From Verrucomicrobiota bacterium (GTDB taxonomy: Bacteria; Verrucomicrobiota; Verrucomicrobiia; Palsa-1439), in the NCBI GenBank assembly GCA_003164675.1, contig PLTX01000028.1, forward strand, positions 1 to 48,044: DNA of 48,044 nucleotides, in the 5' to 3' direction. Under the pieces are notes generated by a model. It searched no databases. It was not told the origin of the DNA and was given only the letters and a program-made list of their open reading frames with translations. This document shows positions 1-11,987 of the stretch, piece by piece; within the stretch, counting starts at the first letter, position 1, and every line of letters starts with the position of its first letter. Made by a program: the position numbers and the translations under genes.

Positions 1-2883
<2,883 letters not shown>

Positions 2884-3320
2884 GCGCCGGATCCTAAGCG
2901 GTAGTTCTGGATTGTACGAGACAAAACGCACCGTGCCCGGCATGGCGACTCGTCTTGATGTCGGGAAGATGAAGTTCCGTTCCCCGGCGAGTCTGACCGC
3001 AGAAGCGACTTTACCGCTGCCGACGGTAGCCGCTTGGGGAAAGGCCGGTTTCCCGGCGGAACAGCTGCGCGAAATGGCTGGGAGGTCGTCCGCAGTGGAC
3101 TCGCGCTGCATCGTCCCCCTCAACGATGCAACACGGAGATTTCAACCTCGGTGCTCTCAGCGTGCTCTGCGTGAGACAGACGGGCGCTTCCCATGCACGG
3201 CCCGCCTTCGCGTCGATTCGCATCCATTCGCGGTTGGCCATGTTGACTCTCCGCCCTCATTCCTCGCTGCACAAAATTTGCGTTGATTTTGTGCCCCTTT
3301 TGCACGAGACATAAGGGCTT
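2884..3320. other. 437-bp intergenic stretch with dispersed-repeat-like motifs
   Basis: No supportable gene. It contains the two repeat-like motifs listed separately at 3146-3237 and presumably the divergent promoters of the ankyrin gene and the 3321 gene. I could not identify convincing -35/-10 pairs. Confidence 0.5.
3146..3237. repeat. Degenerate period-10 motif and GCAGAG-type motif
   Basis: Read on the minus strand, 3146-3178 resembles the low-complexity CACGCAGAG/GCACCGAGG type of intergenic sequence. At 3207-3237 a 10-base unit (attcgcrtcc-like) occurs about three times in a row. Motifs of these two kinds are familiar in intergenic DNA of many environmental genomes. Membership of a genome-wide family is an inference, since only one copy of each lies in this window. 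Confidence 0.4.
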
Positions 3321-4364
3321 ATGATAAGGAGGGTGGCGTGTCTTTTTCTGGCGCTTGGCGCGGGTTGTTTCTTCTCGGTGGCTGCGGCGACGGAATCCTC
3401 CGACCCCGTGGAATCCATCAAGAGCTTCAGCGACTTTGCCACCATCGATCTGGGGCGCGTCCTCAACGGCGAGATCCTCTCCGAGCGCGGTTCGCTGATG
3501 AATTCTCCAAACGGCATCTCCGCGCAAACCTGCTACGTCATGGCGTTGCCCGCCGACGAGGCCGCCAAACACCTGCAAGTGTGGAACCCGTTGCCATTTC
3601 CCGAATTGAAGGTCTTTGCGTTCCACTCACTCCACACGCCGTGCGAACCAGCCGATTTCCAATCGTTGGATTTCCGTAACAGCCCGAGCCCCGTTCGATG
3701 GTTGCTGGGAAAGACGCTCGCCACCACGCCGACCCGATCGGACCTGAACCTGACCCGCGACGAAGCGAAGCAACTGTCGGCATGTCTGCCGAAACCGGCG
3801 GACCCGGCAAAGGCATCCGACTGCTGGGCGAAGTTGTTGCAGACCCGCGTCTCCGCCTTCCAGCAAAAAGGTCTCGCAGGCATGACGCCGTACGAAGTCG
3901 CGGGAGAAACCGTGTCCCCGGCGGATCAGATTCGCGCCATGCTTCTCGAACAAATATCGATCTCGCACGAATTCCTGCCGATCCTCAAAGGAATCGGATT
4001 ACTGGGCAAAGATACCGAGCCGTCGCTCACGCCATTCTATTACTGGACGTTGTTCGATGCCGACTACCACGGGACCATCAGCTTGGGCGCCGTGTATCTC
4101 CTGCCGGTTGGCGACCACTTCCAAATCTTGGACCTGGAATACTACGTGAACGCGAGTTATTACACATCGGCCACGCTCTACGATGTCTGGCCCGTGCAAA
4201 ACCAGGGCGCGCCCGCCGCACTCGTCTGGCGGGGCGATTTCTTCGCAGCCCCGACGCTCCGATTCACCAAGGGAACCGACCGCATCGCCTACGGCGCGCT
4301 CATGCTGCAGGACATCAAGAAGGAAATCCATTGCATGCAGACTGAGGCGAGGACCAAGCGATGA
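3321..4364 (+). CDS. Secreted protein of unknown function
   Basis: 347 residues. An N-terminal signal peptide (MIRRVACLFLALGAGCFFSVAAA) predicts export to the periplasm or outer membrane. I do not recognise the family. The mature part has Cys residues that could form disulphides (QTCYVM, SLHTPCEPADF, SACLPKPADPAKASDCW) and an aromatic-rich C-terminal half (PFYYWTLFDADYHGT, LEYYVNASYYTS). The stop overlaps the next start by 4 bases (ATGA at 4361-4364), so it is translationally coupled to a predicted beta-barrel protein and probably shares its role at the envelope. The ATG at 3321 has only a weak AAGGG upstream. A stronger AAGGAGGG lies inside the first codons, directly before the GTG at 3333, too close to be ideal for it. 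Confidence 0.7.
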   Translation: MIRRVACLFLALGAGCFFSVAAATESSDPVESIKSFSDFATIDLGRVLNGEILSERGSLMNSPNGISAQTCYVMALPADEAAKHLQVWNPLPFPELKVFAFHSLHTPCEPADFQSLDFRNSPSPVRWLLGKTLATTPTRSDLNLTRDEAKQLSACLPKPADPAKASDCWAKLLQTRVSAFQQKGLAGMTPYEVAGETVSPADQIRAMLLEQISISHEFLPILKGIGLLGKDTEPSLTPFYYWTLFDADYHGTISLGAVYLLPVGDHFQILDLEYYVNASYYTSATLYDVWPVQNQGAPAALVWRGDFFAAPTLRFTKGTDRIAYGALMLQDIKKEIHCMQTEARTKR

Positions 4365-5233
4365 AGAAGGGATGCGTCGCGATACTCGCCGCCCTGGTGC
4401 CATGGGCCGCGCTGGCCGCCAATCCGATGAGTGTCTCGGAAGAATTGGATGCCGTGTACAGCTACGTCGGCGACGCCCATACGCGAGGCGCAAACCTCAA
4501 GAGCGGCGAGGTTGACGAACAAAGCGCCGACGTCAAGTACGTGGTGTCCCCGCAGGTAAACAGGGACCTGCTGTTGCGGTTCGGCTTCGAGTGGCAGCGG
4601 TTTTCGTTCGATGTCCCCGACCACGTCGCCGTGCCCCGCGTCCTGCAGCAAGCGAGCGGGGTGTTGGGGTTCGACTATCAAATCGCGGATGAATGGCTGA
4701 TGCGCGTCGAGACGGAGCCGGGCATCTATGGCGATTTTGAAAATATCAACTGGCGCGATTTCGATTCTCCGCTGATTATCGGCTGCATCTACTTGGCGTC
4801 CGCCGACGTGCAATGGTTCCTTGGGCTGAGGGTCGATGTGCGGTGTGAATACCCCGTCCTGCCCGTGGCGGGCGTCCGCTGGAAACTCTCCGACGAGTGG
4901 ACGCTGAATTTCATGCTGCCCAGCCCGCGCGTGGAATATCAGGTGAATGACCGACTCACGCTGTACACGGGCGCGGGGATCGAGGCGGGGACGTTTGCCA
5001 CCGGGGAGACTTTCGGCAGCGACCACGGCGAACGGAAGCTGAATGGGACCATCGTGGATTTCCTCGAATTTCGTCTCAACGCGGGATTCTCCTGGAAACT
5101 CAATCCCCATGTTACGGTGGAAGCGGAAGCGGGCTACATGCCCTATCGAGAATTCGACTTCTTTGAGCCCGACCTCGATGTGCGAAGCTACAACGCCCCC
5201 TACGGCCAAATCGCCTGCCACGCCCGATTCTAA
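4361..5233 (+). CDS. Predicted outer-membrane beta-barrel protein (DUF6268-like)
   Basis: 290 residues starting at ATG 4361 inside the ATGA overlap with the upstream secreted protein. Signal peptide MKKGCVAILAALVPWAALAA. The rest alternates aromatic and hydrophobic residues in short strands ended by turns (RFGFEWQRFSFDVP, WTLNFMLPSPRVEYQ, FRLNAGFSWKLNPHVTVEA) and finishes with an aromatic residue (CHARF), as expected for a Bam-assembled barrel. The strand grammar recalls the DUF6268 outer-membrane family of Verrucomicrobia and Bacteroidetes. No substrate can be assigned. The coupled partner suggests a two-protein envelope unit. Confidence 0.7.
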   Translation: MKKGCVAILAALVPWAALAANPMSVSEELDAVYSYVGDAHTRGANLKSGEVDEQSADVKYVVSPQVNRDLLLRFGFEWQRFSFDVPDHVAVPRVLQQASGVLGFDYQIADEWLMRVETEPGIYGDFENINWRDFDSPLIIGCIYLASADVQWFLGLRVDVRCEYPVLPVAGVRWKLSDEWTLNFMLPSPRVEYQVNDRLTLYTGAGIEAGTFATGETFGSDHGERKLNGTIVDFLEFRLNAGFSWKLNPHVTVEAEAGYMPYREFDFFEPDLDVRSYNAPYGQIACHARF

Positions 5234-5527
5234 GTATCCGTCCGTCTCAACCGTGTGCGGAGGAAGGGCGCGGGGAGGTGCTTTCAGGAGGATGAAGCGG
5301 TAAGAAACCGCCCCCGCGCGGCAGCCAAGGAGGACTGGCAGCGTCCAAACACTACCCGAGCCAGACGGCAATCACGGTTCGGAATGGAAACAAGTTGGTG
5401 ACAGTGCAACGGGTCACGGAAGTTCGCTGGCGTGGGAAACGGTTAGCTGTTGGCTTCAACACCAGGTGACCCGATTCGTTGCACGGCATACCTGTCGCCG
5501 GTGGCAAGAAACGCGCCAAGAACAGCA

Positions 5528-6604
5528 TTACAGCAATTCCATTTGCGGGCCGGAGGGACGGCGGAAGGCGGCGGTCGAAAGCTGCGGCCCGCGCTCCGGG
5601 AAGCCCGCGCGGCGACAGGCCACGGCGAACATTTTGGCAAGTTGCTCGGCGAGGATTCCCTGTCCCGTCATGCGCGTGCCGAAATCCGAATCGTTCAATT
5701 TCCCGCCGTGCATCGCGCGGATTTGGGTAAGAACTTTCTCTTTGCGGTCGGGCATGTGCTGCTCCAGCCATTGTTGAAACAGATCCTTGACCGCGTAGGG
5801 GAGGCGCAGGGGTGCCATCCCCGCGAATTGCGCGCCGGCTTCCGCCGCCGCGTTCACAATCGCGGGCAGTTCGTGATCGGTAAGGCCGGGAATCACCGGC
5901 GAGACCATGACGCCCACCGGGACGCCGGCGGCTGACAGTTCTTTGATCGCCCGCAATCGGGCCGCGGGTTGCGCCGTGCGCGGTTCCATGAACCGGGCGA
6001 GATCAACATTGAGGGTCGTGACCGAGAGGAACACGGCAGCGGCATCGTCGCGCGCGAGATCGGCAAGCAGATCGATGTCGCGCGTGACGAGAAGATTCTT
6101 GGTGACGATGGCAACGGGGTTCCGAAATTCGGCGAGCACTTGCAGGCATTTGCGGGTGATTTGGAGTCGGCGCTCGATGGGCTGGTAGCAGTCCGTGACC
6201 CCGCTCATCGCCAGCGCTTGTGGCTTCCATTTTCGGGAAGACAGTTCCCGGCGTAGTAAGTCCGGCGCGTTTTCCTTCACCACAATCTTCGTCTCGAAGT
6301 CGAGCCCCGCCGAAAAACCGAGGTACTCGTGATACGGCCGCGCGTAGCAATAGACGCAGCCGTGCTCGCACCCGCGATAGGGGTTGATGCTGGAAGCGAA
6401 TCCGATGTCGGGACTGTCGTTGTGGGTGATGATCGATGCGCTCGCGTCACGATAGAACTGCGTCTTCGGCGCGGGATCGTCGGGCTGATCCCATCCGGCG
6501 TCGCGTTCATACGCGGTGTGCTCGAACCGGTTGGGCGGATTCTCCGCCACGCCGCGTCCGTGAATGGATTGCTTCGCGCCCATCGACACGACCGTAGCAC
6601 TCAT
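5528..6604 (-). CDS. PA0069-family radical SAM protein (SplB-like)
   Basis: 358 residues. A radical S-adenosylmethionine enzyme with the 4Fe-4S motif CX3CX2C at C79, C83 and C86 (GCEHGCVYC), preceded by the family segment GRGVAENPPNRFE at about 16-28. Other family marks are 'AMSGVTDCYQPIE', 'ITKNLLVTRD'-like 'IVTKNLLVTRD', and 'VMVSPVIPGLTD'. Members are related to spore photoproduct lyase and are often called Rv2578c/PA0069 proteins. Their reaction is not established, so none is assigned. The start at 6604 has no strong ribosome site; Met8 (6583) is an alternative. It is divergent from the TetR gene and shares a roughly 130-bp promoter region with it. Confidence 0.88.
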   Translation of the reverse strand: MSATVVSMGAKQSIHGRGVAENPPNRFEHTAYERDAGWDQPDDPAPKTQFYRDASASIITHNDSPDIGFASSINPYRGCEHGCVYCYARPYHEYLGFSAGLDFETKIVVKENAPDLLRRELSSRKWKPQALAMSGVTDCYQPIERRLQITRKCLQVLAEFRNPVAIVTKNLLVTRDIDLLADLARDDAAAVFLSVTTLNVDLARFMEPRTAQPAARLRAIKELSAAGVPVGVMVSPVIPGLTDHELPAIVNAAAEAGAQFAGMAPLRLPYAVKDLFQQWLEQHMPDRKEKVLTQIRAMHGGKLNDSDFGTRMTGQGILAEQLAKMFAVACRRAGFPERGPQLSTAAFRRPSGPQMELL

Positions 6605-6682
6605 GCCGCATTCGTCAACCCCGGCGTGAGCGACGGCGCGGCAAGGGGCCGCGGTTGCGCCCTCGCCAAAAAAAACATCCGC

Positions 6683-6711
6683 TTGACATATGATTCATAC
6701 GTATGTATTGT
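6683..6711 (+). promoter_or_regulatory. Sigma-70-type promoter with palindromic operator for the efflux operon
   Basis: TTGACA at 6683-6688, a 17-base spacer, and TATTGT at 6706-6711. The spacer ends with a perfect 10-bp palindrome, CATACGTATG (6696-6705), and flanking bases extend the symmetry imperfectly. A dyad between -35 and -10 just before a tetR gene is the classic autorepression layout. Binding by the adjacent TetR protein is inferred. Confidence 0.7.
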
Positions 6712-6733
6712 TTGACTCGTGAAGAGGAAACCG

Positions 6734-7411
6734 ATGGCCCGGCCCGCGGGTGAGCGCGAGACGGCGGAGCGGCTGCTGGACACGGCCGAACGGCTGTTTG
6801 GCGAGCATGGCTACGACGGGGTGGGCATGCGCATGCTGGCGGATGAAGCCAGGGTCAACTTGGGCGCGGCAACGTATCACTACGGGTCGAAGGAGGCGCT
6901 CTACATTGAAACCTTCATGCGCCGCTTCCGCCCCACAAATGCTGAAAGGCTGCGGCTGCTTCAGGAAGCCGAAGCGAGGTCGGACGGCAAACCCTTGCCC
7001 GTGGAGAGAATTGTGGAATGCATGATCCGACCCGCCTTCGAATCGGGATTTGAACACCCCGCCTTCCAACTGTTTCTGTCACGGAATCTTTTCATGCCGC
7101 CGCCGTTTCTTCATGCCGCGATCCACAAGGAGCTTGAGCTGGGGATGAGGGTGTTCATTACGGCTCTCCAGCGCGCGCTGCCGGACCTGCCGGAGGACTT
7201 GCTTCACATGCGCTCCATGTTCGCGATGGGCGGGTTGATAATGTTTTCGATGCGCGCGGGCGAGATACCGGGAATGCGGAACCCACAACTACACGAGGTT
7301 GTGCTGCGCGAAATGGTGGCCTTCATGACGGCGGGGTTGCAGAGTGGACCGGCGGTTTCAGCAAAAGATCGTCCGCGTCCGCCATTTCCACCCATGCTGC
7401 CAAGGAAATAG
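6734..7411 (+). CDS. TetR/AcrR-family repressor of the efflux operon
   Basis: 225 residues from ATG 6734, which has AGAGGA at a good distance; a GTG at 6719 is possible but lacks a site. The N-terminal DNA-binding domain holds the helix-turn-helix (ADEARVNLGAATYHYGSKEALY, about residues 35-57). The C-terminal ligand domain resembles the DUF1956/CecR type ('FLSRNLFMPPPFLHAAI'). It begins an operon with a TolC lipoprotein, adaptor, ABC ATPase and permease, the next start lying 7 bases downstream. The likely role is ligand-relieved repression of that exporter through the palindrome at 6696-6705. The inducer is unknown. Confidence 0.9.
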   Translation: MARPAGERETAERLLDTAERLFGEHGYDGVGMRMLADEARVNLGAATYHYGSKEALYIETFMRRFRPTNAERLRLLQEAEARSDGKPLPVERIVECMIRPAFESGFEHPAFQLFLSRNLFMPPPFLHAAIHKELELGMRVFITALQRALPDLPEDLLHMRSMFAMGGLIMFSMRAGEIPGMRNPQLHEVVLREMVAFMTAGLQSGPAVSAKDRPRPPFPPMLPRK

Positions 7412-7418
7412 CGAACTT

Positions 7419-8789
7419 ATGTCAAGACCATCCTGCATCGTTCTCGCACTGGCCCTGGTTTTATCGGGCTGCACGATGATTCCCCAATACGAACGCCCGG
7501 CCGCGCCGGTGGCGGCGCAGTATCCGGGGCTGGCCGAAACCCGGAAGGAATCCGCGGCCTCCGACATCGCATGGCAGAACTTCTTCGCCGAGGAGCGTCT
7601 GAAAAAGTTGATCGAACTGGCGCTGGCCAACAATCGTGATTTCCGCGTGGCCATCCTCAACGTCGAGCAAAGCCGGGCACAATACCGCATCACGCGGTCG
7701 GCGTCATTTCCCACCGTGGATGGCAGCGGCAGTTACACCCGGCAGCGGGCCTCGGGCGTCACGTCGGACCAGTGGAGCGCCAGTCTTGGCACGACCGCGT
7801 ATGAAGTGGATTTGTTTGGCCGGGTGCGCAGCCTGAACAGGCAGGCCTTGGAAAAATACCTCGCCACGGCGGAGGCCAGACGCAGTGCGCAGATTTCGCT
7901 CGTGGCCGAAGTCGCCAATCAATACTTCACCCTGCGTCAGGCGGAGGAGCAACTCCAACTGGCGCGGCAGACATTGGCGTCCGTCCAGGGATCCTACGGT
8001 CTCAACAAGGCCACGTTTGACGCCGGGGCCAGCAATGAATTGGACCTGCGCACGGCGGAAGGACAGGTGCAAACCGCGAAGATCAATGCGCTGACCTATG
8101 AGCGCCAAGTTGCGCAAGCGGAGAATTACCTCGTCCTGCTCGTCGGCCAGCCGCTTCCGGCTGACTTGCCTGCGTCTCGGTCGTTTGGTGACACCAACGT
8201 GCTGGTCGATGTCCCGGCGGGACTGCCCTCCGAACTCATCCAACGTCGCCCGGACATCCTGGAAGCCGAACATACCTTGAAGGCCGCGAATGCGAATATC
8301 GGCGCGGCTCGCGCGGCATTTTTTCCCACTATCACTTTGACCGCTTCGATCGGCGCCACCAGCTCCCAGCTTTCGAAACTCTTCGGCTCGGGCACCGGCA
8401 TCTGGAGTTTTTCGCCGCAGGTGACCCTGCCCATTTTCACCGGCGGCCAGAATCGCGCCGATTTGGATTCAGCCAAAGTGAGCACCCGCATCGAAGTAGC
8501 CAATTACGAAAAAGCCATTCAGACTGCGTTTCGCGAAGTGGCGGATGCGCTCGTCGCCAACAGCAGTTATGCGAGCCAAATTGCGGAGCAAGGCACGTTG
8601 ATCGACGCGCAGCAACGGCGCTTTGATCTCGCCAATACCCGGTATCGCCAGGGGGAAGACTCCTACCTGAACGTGCTCTCCGCCCAGCAGGACCTTTACA
8701 GCGCGCAGCAGGGCCTTCTCGAAGCTCAATTCAACAAACTTGCCAGCCAGATTTCGCTCTACACGGCGCTGGGTGGCGGTTGGAAATGA
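7419..8789 (+). CDS. Outer-membrane efflux lipoprotein, NodT/TolC family
   Basis: 456 residues from ATG 7419, chosen because it starts a lipoprotein signal with lipobox LSGC (MSRPSCIVLALALVLSGC). Two OEP repeats follow, each with long alpha-helical stretches. Typical NodT segments include 'LIELALANNRDFRVAILNVEQ', 'YEVDLFGRVRSLNRQALEKY', 'GLPSELIQRRPDILEAEHTL' and 'RYRQGEDSYLNVLSAQQDLY'. It forms the outer-membrane exit duct of the tripartite pump encoded by the next three genes. AAGGA lies about 13 bases upstream of the start, and the gene follows the regulator almost directly. Confidence 0.93.
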   Translation: MSRPSCIVLALALVLSGCTMIPQYERPAAPVAAQYPGLAETRKESAASDIAWQNFFAEERLKKLIELALANNRDFRVAILNVEQSRAQYRITRSASFPTVDGSGSYTRQRASGVTSDQWSASLGTTAYEVDLFGRVRSLNRQALEKYLATAEARRSAQISLVAEVANQYFTLRQAEEQLQLARQTLASVQGSYGLNKATFDAGASNELDLRTAEGQVQTAKINALTYERQVAQAENYLVLLVGQPLPADLPASRSFGDTNVLVDVPAGLPSELIQRRPDILEAEHTLKAANANIGAARAAFFPTITLTASIGATSSQLSKLFGSGTGIWSFSPQVTLPIFTGGQNRADLDSAKVSTRIEVANYEKAIQTAFREVADALVANSSYASQIAEQGTLIDAQQRRFDLANTRYRQGEDSYLNVLSAQQDLYSAQQGLLEAQFNKLASQISLYTALGGGWK

Positions 8790-8809
8790 TTGCGAAGGAA
8801 TCTAGAACG

Positions 8810-9967
8810 ATGAAACTGAATATGAAACTCTCCCCTATGCTGCCAGTCATTCTTGCTGCATTCTTGCTGACCGTTTTCTCCGGCTGCAACCGCAAAGGTA
8901 GTGTGAGCAAATACGAAACCGCGCCCGTATCACGCGGGGACATCGTACAACATGTCACGGCGAGCGGCACGCTCAGCGCCGTGGTCAGTGTGGACGTGGG
9001 CAGCCAGGTTTCCGGAAAAATCACCGCGTTGTATGCCGACTTCAACTCGCCGGTGAAAAAAGACCAGCTCATTGCGGAAGTTGATCCAACCGTCTATGAA
9101 GCCGCCCTGCATCAGGCCGAGGGCCAACTGGCGAGCGCGAAGGCCAATGTCACCCTGAAGCGCCAGAATTTGGAGCGAAAGAAAATCCTCGTGCCGCTAA
9201 AAGCCGCCTCGCAATTGGACCTGGATCAAGCCGTCGCCGAACTGGCGCAGGCCGAAGCCACGGTCACCATGAATCAGGCGGAGGTCGAGAGCGCCCGGGC
9301 CAATCTCGGCTACTGCAAGATCACCGCTCCCGTGGACGGCATCGTCATCTCGCGCAAGGTGGACCAGGGCCAGACACTGGCCGCCACCATGACCACACCG
9401 GTGCTGTTCACCATCGCGCAGGACATCACCAAGATGAACATCAGCGCCTCGGTGTCCGAAGCGGACATCGGCCAGGTCAAAAACGGGCAAGCGGTGGACT
9501 TCACCGTGGACGCCTTCCCCGATGAAGTTTTCCACGGCACCGTCACGCAGGTGCGCAAAGCGCCGACGACCACGCAGAACGTCGTCACCTACGAGACCAT
9601 CATTACCGTGGACAACCCGGAGCAGAAATTGTTTCCCGGCATGACGGCGGATGTGTCCATCCTTGTCGCTCAACGCAGCCATGTCTTGAAAATCCCCAAC
9701 ACCGCGCTGCGCTACACGCCGCCGGAGGGCGCGACGTTCGAGCAAACTCCGCCGGCGAAACTGGAACGCAGTCAGCGCCTCGTCTATGCCACCGCCGGCG
9801 GAGGCGTGAAACTCCGGCCCGTTATCGTCAAAGCCGGCATCACCGACGGGGTGGACACGGAAATCCTCGAAGGCGTCACGGAAGGCACGCCCGTGGTGAC
9901 GTCAACCCTTTCGTCCACCGCCAAGTCCAGCGGTTTCGGTGGCAGCCCCCCACCCCAAAGCCCATGA
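8810..9967 (+). CDS. Periplasmic adaptor protein of MacA/HlyD type
   Basis: 385 residues from ATG 8810 (AAGGAA 9 bases upstream). An earlier ATG at 8786 overlaps the previous stop and is also possible. Lipobox FSGC follows a hydrophobic leader. The order is: first lipoyl half ('GTLSAVVSVDVGSQVSGKI'), an alpha-helical hairpin at about 95-165, second lipoyl half ('YCKITAPVDGIVISRKVDQG'), beta-barrel, and membrane-proximal domain ('GMTADVSILVAQRSHVLKIP'). It bridges the inner-membrane ABC transporter and the TolC-like duct. Its stop overlaps the ATPase start by 4 bases (ATGA). Confidence 0.93.
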   Translation: MKLNMKLSPMLPVILAAFLLTVFSGCNRKGSVSKYETAPVSRGDIVQHVTASGTLSAVVSVDVGSQVSGKITALYADFNSPVKKDQLIAEVDPTVYEAALHQAEGQLASAKANVTLKRQNLERKKILVPLKAASQLDLDQAVAELAQAEATVTMNQAEVESARANLGYCKITAPVDGIVISRKVDQGQTLAATMTTPVLFTIAQDITKMNISASVSEADIGQVKNGQAVDFTVDAFPDEVFHGTVTQVRKAPTTTQNVVTYETIITVDNPEQKLFPGMTADVSILVAQRSHVLKIPNTALRYTPPEGATFEQTPPAKLERSQRLVYATAGGGVKLRPVIVKAGITDGVDTEILEGVTEGTPVVTSTLSSTAKSSGFGGSPPPQSP

Positions 9968-10740
9968 GCACGTCGACAGGCAACACGCCCGTCATCCAAC
10001 TCCGCGATCTCGCCAAAACCTATCAGACCGGCGAAGTCGAGGTGAAGGCGGTGCGTGGCGTCACGCTGGAAATCCAGCGGGGCGAGTTCGTGGCCGTCAT
10101 GGGTGCGAGCGGCTCGGGAAAATCAACGCTGATGAACATCCTCGGCTGCCTCGACCAGCCCACAAGCGGAAACTATTTGCTCGACGGCGTCGGGGTCGCC
10201 GCGCTCGGCCGCAAACAACTGGCGATCCTTCGTAACAAAAAGCTGGGGTTTGTGTTTCAAAGTTTCAATCTGCTGGCCCGCACCACGGCGCTGGAGAATG
10301 TCGAACTGCCCATGTTCTACAGTCATCCGCTCATCCCGCTGCGCACGCGTCGTGAACGCGCCTTGCAGGCATTGGAGAAAGTGGGGCTCGGCGACCGTGT
10401 CGGGCATCATCCCAGCCAGCTTTCCGGCGGACAGCAGCAGCGCATCGCCGTGGCTCGGGCGCTGGTGAACCAGCCGGAGCTGGTGTTGGCCGACGAGCCG
10501 ACCGGCAATCTCGACACGCGCACGAGCATCGAGATCATGGGTCTGTTCCAGGAACTCAACGACTCCGGCATCACCATCGTCATGGTCACGCACGAACTGG
10601 ACATCGCCGCCTATTGCAAACGCATCGTCGTCATGCGCGATGGGCAGATCATCGGCGACCAGCGGAATGAAAATCGTCGGCACGCCCGCGAGGAACGCGC
10701 CACGCTCGACCAAGCCGAGCAGAAAGCCCGACTGGCTTGA
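9964..10740 (+). CDS. ABC exporter ATP-binding protein, MacB/LolD type
   Basis: 258 residues. Walker [11 protein letters not shown]-loop FVFQSFNLL, signature LSGGQQQR, Walker [12 protein letters not shown] and switch His (VTHELD) are all intact. The subunit hydrolyses ATP on the cytoplasmic face and drives a type VII (mechanotransmission) exporter. Here the ATPase is a separate gene, not fused to the permease as in E. coli MacB. A basic C-terminal tail of about 25 residues follows the ATPase core. It overlaps the adaptor stop (ATGA), and the permease start follows 2 bases after its own stop. Confidence 0.95.
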   Translation: MSTSTGNTPVIQLRDLAKTYQTGEVEVKAVRGVTLEIQRGEFVAVMGASGSGKSTLMNILGCLDQPTSGNYLLDGVGVAALGRKQLAILRNKKLGFVFQSFNLLARTTALENVELPMFYSHPLIPLRTRRERALQALEKVGLGDRVGHHPSQLSGGQQQRIAVARALVNQPELVLADEPTGNLDTRTSIEIMGLFQELNDSGITIVMVTHELDIAAYCKRIVVMRDGQIIGDQRNENRRHAREERATLDQAEQKARLA

Positions 10741-10742
10741 CC

Positions 10743-11987
10743 ATGTTTACCTATATTCAAACACTCCTGCTGCGGTCGTTGCTAACAACGATGATTGCCC
10801 TGCGCGCATTGCGCCGCAACAAAATGCGCTCCACCCTCACAGCGCTGGGCATTATTATCGGAGTCGCCTCGGTGGTGGCGATGGTGGCGGTGGGCAACGG
10901 CGCGCAAGCCCGGATCGAGTCCCAAGTCTCGGCCCTCGGCCAGAACTTGCTGAGCGTCTTCGCGGGCAGCCGCCGTTCGGGCGGCGTGAACTCCGGCTTG
11001 GGCAGCGCCAGCAGTATGACCTTGGCCGACGCCGACGCCATTCGACGTGAAGTGACCGACGTCGCCGCGATCAGTCCCGAAGACTCCACCACCGCCCAAG
11101 CCATTGCCAATGGACGCAACTGGTCCACCACTGTCGCCGGCGAATCGCCGGACTATCTGAAAATCCGCGATTGGAAACTGGCCTCGGGCTCGATGTTTAC
11201 CGACCGCGAGGTGCGCGGCGCGGCGAAGGTCGCCGTCATCGGTTCCAAAACCGCAAACGAACTCTTTGGCCCACTCAATCCCGTCGGTCAGACCGTGCGG
11301 GTGCAAGGCATTCCCTTTGTCATCATTGGCCTGCTCGAAAGCAAGGGCGCAGGCATGGGCGGCCAGAACCAGGACGACCGCATCCTCATTCCCTACACGA
11401 CCGCCATGAAGCGCGTGACCGGGGATAAATACCTGCGCTCGATCAACGTCCAGATCGTCAGCGCCGATCGGATGGAAGTCGCCCAGCAACAAATCACCGT
11501 TTTGCTCCGCCAGCGCCATCGCCTGACCGCGGACCGTGACAATGATTTCAACATCTTCAATCAAAAGGAAATTGCCGACACGGTGAGTTCCATTTCGCGG
11601 ATCATCACGCTGTTGCTCGGGGCGATCTCCGGCATTTCACTGGTGGTGGGCGGCATCGGCATCATGAACATCATGCTGGTGAGCGTTACCGAACGCACGC
11701 GTGAGATCGGCATCCGCATCGCCGTCGGCGCACAACCCGGCGATATCCGACTCCAGTTCCTGATTGAGGCGATTACGTTGAGCCTGCTGGGAGGAATCAT
11801 CGGCGTGCTCTTTGGCGTTGGCGCGTCGAGACTCGTTGCGGTCGTCGCCAATTTCAACGCCATCGTCTCGGCCGTCTCAATCCTTCTTGCCTTCGGCGTC
11901 AGCTTTGCGATTGGCGTGTTCTTCGGTTTCTATCCTGCCCGCAAGGCCGCCGCCCTCGATCCGATCGATGCCCTGCGCTACGAATGA
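10743..11987 (+). CDS. ABC exporter permease, MacB/FtsX type
   Basis: 414 residues from ATG 10743; a TTG two codons earlier overlaps the ATPase stop. First transmembrane helix at about 35-55 (LTALGIIIGVASVVAMVAVG), a large periplasmic MacB_PCD domain at about 55-280, then three C-terminal helices ('ITLLLGAISGISLVVGGIGI', 'AITLSLLGGIIGVLFGVGAS', 'VSILLAFGVSFAIGVFFGFY'). The sequence 'NIMLVSVTERTREIGIRIAVGA' is the hallmark coupling region. With the preceding genes it completes a MacAB-TolC-like pump, which in relatives exports macrolides, peptides or siderophores; the substrate here is unknown. Its 3' end overlaps the convergent CPXCG gene by 10 bases. Confidence 0.95.
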   Translation: MFTYIQTLLLRSLLTTMIALRALRRNKMRSTLTALGIIIGVASVVAMVAVGNGAQARIESQVSALGQNLLSVFAGSRRSGGVNSGLGSASSMTLADADAIRREVTDVAAISPEDSTTAQAIANGRNWSTTVAGESPDYLKIRDWKLASGSMFTDREVRGAAKVAVIGSKTANELFGPLNPVGQTVRVQGIPFVIIGLLESKGAGMGGQNQDDRILIPYTTAMKRVTGDKYLRSINVQIVSADRMEVAQQQITVLLRQRHRLTADRDNDFNIFNQKEIADTVSSISRIITLLLGAISGISLVVGGIGIMNIMLVSVTERTREIGIRIAVGAQPGDIRLQFLIEAITLSLLGGIIGVLFGVGASRLVAVVANFNAIVSAVSILLAFGVSFAIGVFFGFYPARKAAALDPIDALRYE

